From the NCBI GenBank assembly GCA_029261965.1, contig JAJDAH010000178.1, positions 1 through 42,986 of the forward strand: a DNA stretch of 42,986 bases. Direction: 5' to 3'. Below the pieces are notes generated by a model. The model saw nothing but the letters and a program-made list of their open reading frames with translations, was not told where the DNA came from and made no database searches. Below are positions 9,053 to 16,880 of this stretch, in pieces; position 1 is the stretch's first letter, and the number at the start of each line of letters is the position of its first letter. A program made the position numbers and the translations under genes. Source of the DNA: Polyangiaceae bacterium (GTDB lineage: Bacteria > Myxococcota_A > Polyangia > Polyangiales > Polyangiaceae).

Positions 9053-9694
9053 TCACTGACAGCGGCGAATCGGTCCACCCATCTGCATGCAATTGTTGCT
9101 GCAGCAATCGACGTCGTTCGTGCACGGAATGTTCGACGGCAAGCAATTACCCCCACTGCAGCTGTTCGCGATGCAGACCCCCGCGCAACAATCCAGCGGC
9201 GACGCGCAACTCCCACCGGGCGGCGCGCAGCCGGCGTCGACACCACCACCGCCCGAGGCCCCGCCACCTGCGCCAGAAGTGCCGCCGGCGCCGCTTCCGG
9301 ACGCACCTCCAGAGCCACTGCCTGCACCACCGGAGACTCCGCCTCCACCCCCCATGGCCCCCATGCCGCCGCCGCCGCCGGTTCCGCCAGCTCCGATGCT
9401 GCTGCAACCGCTCGTGTCGAAAGTGCAGGAGGTCGAGCAGCGGAGTGTGCCCATCGGCATCGCCCCCATCGTGGCGGTGTCGCAGTCTTCGCCGTCCAGG
9501 TCGGAATCGTCACACATCTCACCGACGTCCACGGCGCCGTTACCACAATCATCGCTGGTCGCCGCGTCCGTTCCCCCCTCGCCACCGCTCCCCGCGGCGC
9601 CATCGTCGGTGCGTTCCCCATCGCTGCAAGCGGAGAAAGCCGCCGCGGACAGCGACAGCGATAGAATGATGACTAGTCCGTGGCGTTTTTTCAT
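9053..9694 (-). CDS. Cys-rich lipoprotein with CGNG and knottin-like modules
   Basis: Exported lipoprotein of unknown function, 213 residues. Signal peptide with lipobox 'FSAC' (Cys23). The first module starts 'CGNGAVDVGEMCDD', a Cys-rich repeat type common in myxobacterial secreted proteins. A Gly/Ser/Ala-rich linker of about 60 residues follows. The C-terminal part holds two short knottin-like modules with the pattern C-x6-C-x5-CC-x3-C ('SCASPLDCCAGVC' and 'PCTNDVDCCSNNC'). The ATG at 9694 is chosen because AAAGGA sits eight bases upstream; two more in-frame ATGs lie at 9703 and 9712. It lies 19 bp upstream of the methyltransferase gene. Divergent from the crotonase gene across about 170 bp, which includes a GC-rich hairpin at 9805-9819. 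Confidence 0.85.
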   Translation of the reverse strand: MKKRHGLVIILSLSLSAAAFSACSDGERTDDGAAGSGGEGGTDAATSDDCGNGAVDVGEMCDDSDLDGEDCDTATMGAMPMGTLRCSTSCTFDTSGCSSIGAGGTGGGGGMGAMGGGGGVSGGAGSGSGGASGSGAGGTSGAGGGASGGGGVDAGCAPPGGSCASPLDCCAGVCIANSCSGGNCLPSNIPCTNDVDCCSNNCMQMGGPIRRCQ

Positions 9695-9865
9695 CGAGCG
9701 CATCCTTTGCATGGCGGGCCTCGCTCGGGTCAGTGGGCTCGACGGCGCGGCGTTATGAAACGAAGCGCCGCTGACCTCCCGGGTCCCCCGACGGCGAACA
9801 TTTAGCCCGGCTACCGGGCGCAATTGCCGCTCGACCTCGGGTACCTGCGGCCCAATGCTGGATCG

Positions 9866-10642
9866 ATGAGTCACATCCGCTACGAAAAGAGCGCCCACGT
9901 CGGCCGGATCGTCATCGACCGCCCGGAAAAGAGAAACGCCTTCAACGTCGGCATGTTTCGAGAGCTCGGGGACGCACTCGCGTCGACCGAGAAGGACGAG
10001 GACGTGCGGTGCGTTCTGGTTTCCGCCGCGGGCGACGACTTCACGACAGGACTCGACTTCGGCGAGGTGGCGCCCGCATGGGCGAGCGGCGAGCGACCCT
10101 TTACGGAGGAGCAGGTCGATCCTTGGGAGGTCATGGGGATCCAACGCAAGAAGCCACTCGTCGTCGCGGTTCACGGGCGGTGCTTCACTCTCGGCACCGA
10201 GCTTGCCCTCGCCGCCGACGTCACGGTCGCCGGCCCCGACACGCGTTTCTCTTTGCGCGAGGTTCGCTACGGGATCTTTCCAGCGGGAGGTGGCACATTT
10301 CGCTTCATTCGCGCGGCGGGCTGGGGAAACGCCATGCGATACGTGTTGACTGGCGACGACTTCGGGGCCGACGAGGCGCTACGACTTCACGTCGTGCAGG
10401 AGGTTTCGAAGCCCGGCGAGCACCTCGCGCAGGCGACGGCCATCGCGGAGAAAATCGCGGGGAACGCGCCGCTGGCCGTTCGCGCCGCTCTTCGTTCGGC
10501 AAGGCTCGGCCAGGCAGAAGGCTGGCGAGCCGAAGCCGAGAGCGTACCCGACAGCATCCTCGAGCTGTTGCAAACGAGCGACGCCCAGGAAGCGATCTCG
10601 GCGTTCATCGAGAAGAGGACACCGGTTTTCCAAGGGCGCTGA
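9866..10642 (+). CDS. Enoyl-CoA hydratase/isomerase (crotonase) family protein
   Basis: Crotonase-fold enzyme acting on an acyl-CoA thioester. Seen: the N-terminal signature 'DRPEKRNAFNVGMFREL', the oxyanion-hole region 'VHGRCFTLGTELALAADVTV' with the expected Gly before a hydrophobic helix, and 'GIFPAGGGTFRFIRAAGWGN' followed by 'LTGDDFGADEAL'. The position that in enoyl-CoA hydratases carries the second catalytic Glu reads 'PAGGGT', so hydratase activity is not assured; isomerase or another crotonase reaction is possible. 258 residues, usual length. The ATG at 9866 is favoured because MSHIRYEKSAHVGRI matches family N-termini better than the upstream in-frame start. The next gene follows after 91 bp that include a hairpin. 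Confidence 0.9.
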   Translation: MSHIRYEKSAHVGRIVIDRPEKRNAFNVGMFRELGDALASTEKDEDVRCVLVSAAGDDFTTGLDFGEVAPAWASGERPFTEEQVDPWEVMGIQRKKPLVVAVHGRCFTLGTELALAADVTVAGPDTRFSLREVRYGIFPAGGGTFRFIRAAGWGNAMRYVLTGDDFGADEALRLHVVQEVSKPGEHLAQATAIAEKIAGNAPLAVRAALRSARLGQAEGWRAEAESVPDSILELLQTSDAQEAISAFIEKRTPVFQGR

Positions 10643-10706
10643 CACGCTCCGATCGAAGCCAACTGAGAACTCGAGGAGGGGCAACGGGCGCAAATCGTCC
10701 CCAACC

Positions 10707-10729
10707 AGCCCCTAAAGTGCTAGGGGGCT
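10707..10729 (+). promoter_or_regulatory. Hairpin covering the ribosome site of the MMPL gene
   Basis: The arms AGCCCCTA and TAGGGGGCT pair almost perfectly (one extra G) around the loop AAGTGC. The right arm contains AGGGGG, the only good Shine-Dalgarno-like sequence, six bases before the GTG start at 10734. Folding would hide the ribosome site. No T-run follows, so a simple terminator is less likely. A regulatory role is inference. Confidence 0.45.
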
Positions 10730-10733
10730 CATC

Positions 10734-13217
10734 GTGAAGTCGTCCTCGGGCTTCGAGCGCCTCGGCCAGTTTCAGGCTCGCCGCTCGGTCGCGGTGGTGT
10801 TGCTCGGTTTCGTGCTCGTTGGCTGCGCGGTGCCGCTCGTCATGCAGCTGGGGCTGAACAGCGCCTGGACGGCGCTCCTGCCAAAAAACAAGCCCAGCGT
10901 TCAAGACCTCGAACGGCTCGAAGGGCGCATCGGCGGGCTCGCCACGCTCACCGTCGCAGTGCAGTCGCCGAGCAAGAACGTGGAAGGCATGCAGCGCTTC
11001 GCCAAGGCGCTGGTCGAACGCCTGACCAAGCTCGAGGGCTACGGCATTCGAAGCGTCGACTGGAACGTCGCCTCGTACGAAGACTTCGTCTACGCGCATC
11101 GACACATGTACGCGGACCTCGAAGACTTGAAGGACATCGAGAAGAAGCTCGAGGAACGCCTCGACTACGAGAAATACAAGGCGAGCCCACTTTTTCTCGA
11201 TCTCGAAGAGGACGAAGCCGACGAGCCGCCGGCACCCGACAAGCTCATCGAGCGTTTCAAAGAGCGCGAGAACAAGAGGAAAGCAAAACTCGACAAGTAT
11301 CCTGGCGGTTACTACGTGCACCCGGACCGCGATCTACTCGCGATGTTCGTCCGCGCGGACCTCAAGGGGGGCGACGCCAAAGGCGGCAAGGCGCTCATCC
11401 GTGCCGTGGAGAGCGTCGTGGCCGAACTCGACCTGACAAAATACGGGTCGGATCTCGACGTGGACTTCGCCGGAGACATCGTGGTCGGCGGTGAGGAGCA
11501 CGAGGCGATTGCGGAGGAGCTGACCATCGCCACGTCGATCACGATCGGCGGCGTGTTCGTCGTTCTCTTCGTATTCTTCCGCCGGGCACGGGCTATCACC
11601 CTGATCGGCTTCGGTCTCTTTGTCCCCGTGCTCGTGACGTTCGCGTTCGCGGAGCTCATCGTCGACTACCTGAACACGTCGACCGCATTCCTCGCGAGCA
11701 TCGTCATCGGCAACGGAATCAACCCCAACATCATTTGGCTCGCCCGCTACTTCGAAGAGAGACGCGCCGGGCTCGGCGTGGAAGAGGCGCTCGTTCGCAC
11801 GCACCAACGCACGTGGCTGGCGACACTCACCGCTTCGCTCGCTGCAGCCGTGGCCTACGGCTCGCTCGTCATCACGGACTTTCGGGGCTTTCGCGATTTC
11901 GGGATCATCGGTGGGATCGGAATGGTGCTCTGTTGGTTCGGCGCGATGGGCATCCTCCCGGCCGCCACCGCATTGAGCGAACGGGTGCGCCCCCTCGAGC
12001 TGGAGAGCAGTGAAAAGAAGGCTAGCCTCTTTGGGAGAACGTTCTGGAGCGTCGTGAGCCGAGCCCCGAAGGCCGCGGTGGCAGTGTCCGTCGTTCTCGC
12101 CGTGGCCTCGAGCGCCATCGTGGCGATCGCCATTGCGCGAGATCCCATCGAGTACAACTTCAAGAACCTCAAGAGCGTGCGGGAAGGTTCGACCGATGCG
12201 CAAAAGCTGAATGGGCGGGTCGGAAAGATCGTACCGAGCTCTAAACGCGGCGACGCGATCGCCATGCTCGTTCCCAAGCGCGAAGACACCGCCTACGTCG
12301 AAGCGTTCTTGAAGAAGCAGCGCGACGAGGAGGGAGCGCCGTACGATGGCATTCGAACCATCGATTCACTCCTTCCCGGGGACCAGAAAGAAAAGAAGCC
12401 GGTCCTCGAAGGGATCCGGGAGTTGTTGCTCGACTTCAGAAAGTACGCGAAGGAAGAAGAAAAGAAGAAGATCGACGGGGAATTACCCCCGGAAAACATC
12501 GAAATCGTCGACGAGGCCGACCTGCCCGAGGACGTAGCGCGATCATTCAGCGAACGCGACGGAACTCGCGGCACCGTGTTGTTCGTCGAGAAAAAGCGAG
12601 GCGTATCCATCTGGGACGGGCGAGCGCTCGTCGCGTGGGCCGGCGCGCTTCGCGAAGTTCGAACGAAAGACGGCGAACGCCCTCCCATCGCGGGGCGGCC
12701 ACCGGTGTTCGCCGACATGATCGAGGTCATCTGGACGGACGGACCCAAGGCCATCGTGGCCTCGTTTTGCGCCACCCTGGTGCTCGTTCTTTTGGGCTTC
12801 CGGCGCCTCCGCGAACGGGTGCTGACGATGCTGGCGCTGCTTTTCGGGATCGCGTGGATGGGCGCGTGGATGGCCGTCGCTGGAATGCGGCTCAACTTCC
12901 TGAACTTCGTCGCGTTCCCGATCACATTTGGCAACGGCGTCGACTATGGCGTGAACGTGATGCGGCGCTATGCCCAAGAGCCGGACGCGGGCATCGCGGC
13001 GGTTCGCGCGAGCGTGGAGGATACCGGCGGCGCCGTCATCCTTTGTTCGCTGACGACGATCATCGGCTACAGCTCGCTCTACACGAGCGCGAACCTCGCG
13101 CTGAACTCGTTCGGAGCCGCCATGGCTATCAGCGAAATCACGTGTCTCTTGTCAGCGGTCGTCGCGATGCCGGCCGCGCTGTTGCTCATCGAACAGCGAC
13201 GCGCACGCGCCGCCTGA
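10734..13217 (+). CDS. MMPL/RND superfamily transporter
   Basis: Inner-membrane exporter of the RND superfamily, MMPL/HpnN-like branch, often moving lipids or hydrophobic compounds. The 827-residue protein has the two-half layout. Each half has a single N-terminal membrane helix (first 'VAVVLLGFVLVGCAVPLVMQ'), a large, highly charged periplasmic domain (about 35-260 and 465-660), then a block of five helices. The second half keeps the proton-relay motif 'FGNGVDYG' with Asp737. The equivalent place in the first half reads 'IGNGINPN', with Asn330 where Asp is expected, so only one half looks able to relay protons. GTG start at 10734 with AGGGGG six bases upstream, inside a hairpin. The same-strand crotonase lies upstream; substrate unknown. 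Ends before a hairpin shared with the convergent lipoprotein. Confidence 0.9.
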   Translation: MKSSSGFERLGQFQARRSVAVVLLGFVLVGCAVPLVMQLGLNSAWTALLPKNKPSVQDLERLEGRIGGLATLTVAVQSPSKNVEGMQRFAKALVERLTKLEGYGIRSVDWNVASYEDFVYAHRHMYADLEDLKDIEKKLEERLDYEKYKASPLFLDLEEDEADEPPAPDKLIERFKERENKRKAKLDKYPGGYYVHPDRDLLAMFVRADLKGGDAKGGKALIRAVESVVAELDLTKYGSDLDVDFAGDIVVGGEEHEAIAEELTIATSITIGGVFVVLFVFFRRARAITLIGFGLFVPVLVTFAFAELIVDYLNTSTAFLASIVIGNGINPNIIWLARYFEERRAGLGVEEALVRTHQRTWLATLTASLAAAVAYGSLVITDFRGFRDFGIIGGIGMVLCWFGAMGILPAATALSERVRPLELESSEKKASLFGRTFWSVVSRAPKAAVAVSVVLAVASSAIVAIAIARDPIEYNFKNLKSVREGSTDAQKLNGRVGKIVPSSKRGDAIAMLVPKREDTAYVEAFLKKQRDEEGAPYDGIRTIDSLLPGDQKEKKPVLEGIRELLLDFRKYAKEEEKKKIDGELPPENIEIVDEADLPEDVARSFSERDGTRGTVLFVEKKRGVSIWDGRALVAWAGALREVRTKDGERPPIAGRPPVFADMIEVIWTDGPKAIVASFCATLVLVLLGFRRLRERVLTMLALLFGIAWMGAWMAVAGMRLNFLNFVAFPITFGNGVDYGVNVMRRYAQEPDAGIAAVRASVEDTGGAVILCSLTTIIGYSSLYTSANLALNSFGAAMAISEITCLLSAVVAMPAALLLIEQRRARAA

Positions 13218-13233
13218 GCGGAGCCACGAGCGC

Positions 13234-13265
13234 GAGCCGCCCCGGAAACGCTCCCAGGGCGGCTC
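13234..13265. terminator. Bidirectional terminator-like hairpin
   Basis: The arms GAGCCGCCC and GGGCGGCTC are a perfect 9-bp inverted repeat around a 14-base loop. It lies between two convergent genes (ends at 13217 and 13285). No T-run follows on either strand, so it may be a weak or Rho-assisted terminator or an mRNA-end stabiliser. Confidence 0.55.
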
Positions 13266-13284
13266 TCACTCGAGGACGGTCGTC

Positions 13285-14061
13285 CTACGGACAGTTGCTG
13301 AAACTGGCCGTCACGTTGGCGGTATCGGAGGCGATGACGCCGCCCGAATCGCTCACGCTGACGCTGACACTCTCGGTCCACCCTGCGGTGACGCACGCGT
13401 CGCACAGGAAGAACACGTCGATGATCGTGCTGCTCATCGCCGGGATGCTGCCGCCCGTAGTCGGGCTACCGCCGGCGTCTTCGAACCCGAGTCGGCTCAT
13501 GTTGCTCGCCGACACCGTGTACGTCAGCGGCATCGAAGTGTTGTTGGTGAGCGTGATGGTGCCGATTTCTTGGTTGCACAGGGTCGTCTGAAAAGTGTGC
13601 GAGAAATCCAGGCTCGGAATCGAAATCATCGCGCCAGACGGAGCACCGCCCATGCCGCCCATGCCGCTCGAGCCGCTGCTCCCCGAAGCACCGGCGCTGC
13701 CGGAGGAACCACTCGTGCCGGCCATCCCGCCAGTGCCTGCGCCGGCCGTGCCGCCCGTGCCGCCGCCTGAGCCGCCCGTGCCGCCGCCTGAGCCGCCCGT
13801 GCCGCCGCCAGTACCGCCGGTACCACCACTGCCCATCCCGGCAGAACCACCGGTCGAGGGGCATTGATTGGTGCCGAGCGGGCACATGCCGCCGGTGCCG
13901 CCGGACCCGCCGGACGCACTGGACCCGCCGGTGCCTGCGCCGGCCGTTCCACCGGTGCCGTCAGAGTTGCTGCCGCTGCCGCTGTCGCCGCAAGCAACCG
14001 CGGTGGACAAAGCCATGAGCGCCGCCAATGGGGCGACAAGTAACGTCGTCTTGCTCTTCAT
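13285..14061 (-). CDS. Gly-rich linker lipoprotein with Ig-like C-terminal domain
   Basis: Exported lipoprotein, 258 residues. Signal peptide with lipobox 'STAVAC' (Cys24). A linker of more than 100 residues of Gly/Thr/Ser/Ala follows, partly encoded by a 21-bp tandem repeat, with one Cys pair inside ('CPLGTNQCP'). The C-terminal region (about 145-258) has the look of an Ig-like or ASH/choice-of-anchor beta-sandwich: 'SLDFSHTFQTTLCNQEIGTI', then alternating hydrophobic strands and 'FFLCDACVTAGW'. The ATG at 14061 is chosen because GAGGAG lies five bases upstream; a GTG two codons earlier sits too close to it. A good sigma-70-like promoter lies about 45 bp upstream. Function unknown; an anchored surface or periplasmic binding module is inference. 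Confidence 0.85.
   Translation of the reverse strand: MKSKTTLLVAPLAALMALSTAVACGDSGSGSNSDGTGGTAGAGTGGSSASGGSGGTGGMCPLGTNQCPSTGGSAGMGSGGTGGTGGGTGGSGGGTGGSGGGTGGTAGAGTGGMAGTSGSSGSAGASGSSGSSGMGGMGGAPSGAMISIPSLDFSHTFQTTLCNQEIGTITLTNNTSMPLTYTVSASNMSRLGFEDAGGSPTTGGSIPAMSSTIIDVFFLCDACVTAGWTESVSVSVSDSGGVIASDTANVTASFSNCP
13750..13810. repeat. 21-bp tandem repeat, 2.9 copies
   Basis: The unit starting GCCGCCCGTGCCGCCGCC is repeated at 13750, 13771 and (incomplete) 13792. On the coding strand it encodes the seven-residue linker unit GGTGGSG. Copy-number changes would preserve the frame and alter only linker length. Confidence 0.9.
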
Positions 14062-14102
14062 AATCACTCCTCGCCCCTAGTGAAGTAAGAGGGCCGGGCA
14101 CT

Positions 14103-14130
14103 CTTATAGCGCTCGGGCCGTAGGCGGCAA
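14103..14130 (-). promoter_or_regulatory. Sigma-70-type promoter of the Ig-like lipoprotein gene
   Basis: On the minus strand, TTGCCG (14130-14125, four of six matches to the -35 consensus) and TATAAG (14108-14103, five of six to the -10) are separated by 16 bp. They lie 42 bp upstream of the start codon at 14061. This is one of the few clear -10 elements in this GC-rich sequence. Confidence 0.5.
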
Positions 14131-14169
14131 ACTCTGACTCGGCTCCTCCGATTCGGCGACAAACAAGCC

Positions 14170-15372
14170 CTACGGAGCCACGATCATGCAGCCGAGCGCA
14201 TCCGGCTCGCCGAGCCCGACCGGCGTATCGAGGTCGCTCGACAGCCGCCGGAAGCGTTCACGAAACTCTTCGAGCAAGCGGTCTCGATCCGAACGAGCTC
14301 TGAAAGGTTCCGGAACCGGGAGCTCTCGACCGTCGATTCGGTAAGGGCAAACCTCCACGATGGAAGGTTGTCCACGAGTGGTCCGACGGAACGTCAACCT
14401 GACGAAGTAACCAATCCGCGCCCAGCTCGTCGTCCAGGGCTCGAAGACGAGATTTCCTACGCTGTAGAACGCCGGTCGGCCTTCGTCGAATTGCACGCCT
14501 CGGGGCACGTGGGCGTGGTGTCCTATGACCGCGTCGACACCAGTTCGCATGACGTGGTGGAAGAAGCGGCGCACCTCGGGCAGCGGTTGCTCGATGTACT
14601 CCCCCCGGCCGTGATAGCTGAGCAAGACGACGTCGTATTCGGTCCGCGCGCGCTTCAACCGTTTTTGCAGAGCCGGCAGGCTGGCCCAGGCCACATGGTA
14701 TCGCCCGGGATGAGCATCGAAAGGTGGTTGGTTCCAGATGTGAGTCACCGCGAACACGGCGACCGACCAGCCTAAAACCCGTATGACGGCGGGCGCGTAC
14801 CTATCAGAAGGGCGTCGACTCGCGCCCGCGTGGGCGATTCCGGCGGCGTCGAGATGCTCGATCGTTTCGAACAGTCCGGCCTTGCCGTAGTCCCAGACAT
14901 GGTTGTTCGCGAGGGATACGACCTCGATGCCCGCTTGCGAGATGGTCCGCGCACCTGCCGGCGGCCCGGTGAACACGAGATAGTTGCTCCGGCTCACCGT
15001 CGAGCCGCCGGGCTGGTCGCTGAGCGGAGATTCGAGGTTGACGAACCGCAGGTCGGCGGAAGCGAGTAAATCGCGGACCTTGCTGAACGGGTCGTAGTCG
15101 GGCTCGGTCCGGATCTTCCGTCCAAGAGCTCGACCGAGTCCGACGTCGCCGCCGCCGATGAAGACCAGCTCGTCCTTCCGACGTCGCTCCGCCTTCCCCG
15201 GTCGCACGGTCGGTGCGGGATCAGGCAAGACGGCGCTCGGCGCTACCGCTTCTCGTTCTGGCGCTCGAAGGCTCGATGCTGCGGGTGGCGGGGTGGCGTC
15301 CGCGCTTCGGCATGACGCCGCCCCGAGCGCGCAAGTGAGCGCGATGCAACAGGATCCGCGGTCGCGCCACAT
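14170..15372 (-). CDS. CapA-type metallophosphoesterase lipoprotein
   Basis: Member of the CapA/PGA_cap family (calcineurin-like metallophosphoesterase fold). Seen in order: 'GGGDVGLGRALG' with Asp76, 'NLESPLS' (112-118), 'SLANNHVWDYG' (153-163), 'SYHGRGEYIEQP' (252-263) and 'IGHHAHVPRG' (283-292). These are the expected metal and active-site motifs. An N-terminal signal peptide with a lipobox-like 'ALGAASC' (Cys21) and a Pro/Ala-rich spacer point to a cell-envelope location. 400 residues, normal. CapA proteins are named for poly-gamma-glutamate synthesis, but no capB/capC partners are seen here. Instead it ends a minus-strand run of porin, PhoU-like protein and Na/phosphate cotransporter, so a phosphoesterase that frees phosphate outside the cytoplasm is an attractive inference. 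The gap to the porin is 79 bp. Confidence 0.88.
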   Translation of the reverse strand: MWRDRGSCCIALTCALGAASCRSADATPPPAASSLRAPEREAVAPSAVLPDPAPTVRPGKAERRRKDELVFIGGGDVGLGRALGRKIRTEPDYDPFSKVRDLLASADLRFVNLESPLSDQPGGSTVSRSNYLVFTGPPAGARTISQAGIEVVSLANNHVWDYGKAGLFETIEHLDAAGIAHAGASRRPSDRYAPAVIRVLGWSVAVFAVTHIWNQPPFDAHPGRYHVAWASLPALQKRLKRARTEYDVVLLSYHGRGEYIEQPLPEVRRFFHHVMRTGVDAVIGHHAHVPRGVQFDEGRPAFYSVGNLVFEPWTTSWARIGYFVRLTFRRTTRGQPSIVEVCPYRIDGRELPVPEPFRARSDRDRLLEEFRERFRRLSSDLDTPVGLGEPDALGCMIVAP

Positions 15373-15451
15373 GGGAAGCGTCAGTACAGCACGCCTTCAG
15401 GTAATCCCGAAAACCAAGGCTGCCGCCACCGTCATTCAGAGTACGGGTGGC

Positions 15452-16741
15452 TCAGAACGCGGCCTGCAACTGAACGCGCACACGATCGTCTCCGAGGCCG
15501 ACGTCGTCTCCCCACAAGCGAAAATAATCGGCCTGCAGCTTGAGAGAGTGACGCAAAAAGTAGTAGCTCGCGCCCCCCCCAGCTTCATTGCCGTCGCTCA
15601 AGGATCCGGCTTCGTCACCGCGAATCACTCCGTAGCGCCCGGCGATCTCCAACGGGACGCGCGGAACGAGGTATCCGACCTGCATCATCGCGCCCCAACC
15701 GTCGCGCGAGTCCTCGACAGGGATGAGGACTCCCATGTCGTCGACGTCGTCTCCTGGGTTTCTGGACCCGTCTCTAACGATGGTTTCACTGAGGAAAGAG
15801 AACCCGGCGACCTTGAAGCTGATGTCCGCCGTAGCCAGCTGCATGTCGGTCGTGCCGCCGTCCGCTGGCGCGCTCCCGCGGATCCCGCGGTTCGTGTTCG
15901 CCCGGTCGAGGAAAGCGTAGGCCATGCCAACGCTGATTCGCGGTTTCCCCCGTTCGAAGTCGGGTTCGTTCAGATCGTCGAACATGCCGAGAGGCAAGAC
16001 CTCCACGCGCGCGACGTAGGCCATGCCGAAGTTGTTGTCGGAGAACGAGTTGCGCCCCTCTCCGATGAACACCCCGAGGGCGTACCTGAAGAAGTTCCCG
16101 ATGTCCTTGGTTCGCAGGTCGACGCCAATGTCTCTGTCGAGGCTGAACTCGCTGTTGACGATTGAACGCTCGACGAGCTGCATGGCTCCCGAAGAGATGA
16201 GGTTCTGGCGATTGAACGGCACCTTGTATTGGCCGACGCGCACACTGATCGGCTCGAAATGCGTGAAGTCCCAATAAAAGTCGATGAGGGGACTCGTGGT
16301 CGGCGCTCCATTCTGCGTACCGAGGTCGCGTGGTGAAAAGCCGAGCTGGAGCTTGAACTTGTTGTTCTTTCCGAACGCATTGCCGGCAAACGACAAGCGC
16401 CCCCGGCGCACGGAAAAGGACTGAACGAGTTCCTCATCCTCTTCCACGTGCTCTACGGAGTAGAGGAACTGAGCGCGGAGGCCCGTGACCAGCTTGAAGT
16501 CCCCGTCCGCACTCTCGAGCGAGAGGCCCTTGCCCGGCACGAACTGAATTTTCGACAGCTCGACCTTTCGTTTCGCCATTCTCTCGGTCTCGCCGGGGGG
16601 CACGAGCGGGTTCGGAGGATCTGCCGACGAAGCGGGGGGCACCACGACTCGGGGCGCGTCCGGCTGAGCCGCGAGCTCGGAGCTGACAAGCGCGAGGGGG
16701 AGCGCCAGAACCAACCCACGCTTCTTCCACGTCATCGTCAT
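15452..16741 (-). CDS. Phosphate-selective porin (OprO/OprP-like)
   Basis: Outer-membrane beta-barrel porin, 429 residues. N-terminal signal peptide 'WKKRGLVLALPLALVSSELAAQ' region (cleavage near residue 25), a Pro-rich periplasmic segment, then an OprO/OprP-type barrel. Seen: 'LVTGLRAQFLYSVEH', 'FSVRRGRLSFAGNAF', 'KLQLGFSPRD' and 'ISVRVGQYKVPFNRQNL', followed by alternating strands. It ends in 'VRVQLQAAF', with the C-terminal Phe typical of outer-membrane proteins. It lies 139 bp downstream of the PhoU-like gene, with its own Pho-box-like repeat close upstream. No Shine-Dalgarno sequence is visible before the ATG at 16741 or the next one at 16735, so a very short leader is possible. Phosphate selectivity is inferred from family and neighbours. 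Confidence 0.88.
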   Translation of the reverse strand: MTMTWKKRGLVLALPLALVSSELAAQPDAPRVVVPPASSADPPNPLVPPGETERMAKRKVELSKIQFVPGKGLSLESADGDFKLVTGLRAQFLYSVEHVEEDEELVQSFSVRRGRLSFAGNAFGKNNKFKLQLGFSPRDLGTQNGAPTTSPLIDFYWDFTHFEPISVRVGQYKVPFNRQNLISSGAMQLVERSIVNSEFSLDRDIGVDLRTKDIGNFFRYALGVFIGEGRNSFSDNNFGMAYVARVEVLPLGMFDDLNEPDFERGKPRISVGMAYAFLDRANTNRGIRGSAPADGGTTDMQLATADISFKVAGFSFLSETIVRDGSRNPGDDVDDMGVLIPVEDSRDGWGAMMQVGYLVPRVPLEIAGRYGVIRGDEAGSLSDGNEAGGGASYYFLRHSLKLQADYFRLWGDDVGLGDDRVRVQLQAAF

Positions 16742-16766
16742 CGGAGGCGCACGCTAGGTTCCTTGT

Positions 16767-16784
16767 GTGACGATTGCATGACGA
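16767..16784 (-). promoter_or_regulatory. Weak Pho-box-like direct repeat before the porin gene
   Basis: On the minus strand the sequence TCGTCATGCAATCGTCAC has two GTCA cores spaced exactly 11 bp, the spacing of PhoB boxes, and matches the E. coli Pho-box consensus at 12 of 18 positions. It lies only about 25 bp upstream of the porin start, so the transcript would have almost no leader. Tentative. Confidence 0.35.
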
Positions 16785-16880
16785 TCGCGCAAACCTGCGA
16801 CGACAACGCGTCTGCGGCGCGGACCGAACGTGCTTCGCTCCACCGTTCGGCGGCGGCGAGCCACCGGCCGAGGCGGCCGC

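Noticed and set aside
9805-9819. GCCCGG-CTA-CCGGGC hairpin between lipoprotein and crotonase genes
   Set aside because: Short, in a divergent promoter region, with no T-run; likely chance in GC-rich DNA.
13750-13810. Regular repeats as a possible CRISPR array
   Set aside because: Units are contiguous without spacers, have a 21-bp period and encode a Gly-rich linker in frame.
14170-15372. CapA protein as proof of a poly-gamma-glutamate capsule locus
   Set aside because: No capB, capC or ligase-like genes nearby; neighbours concern phosphate.
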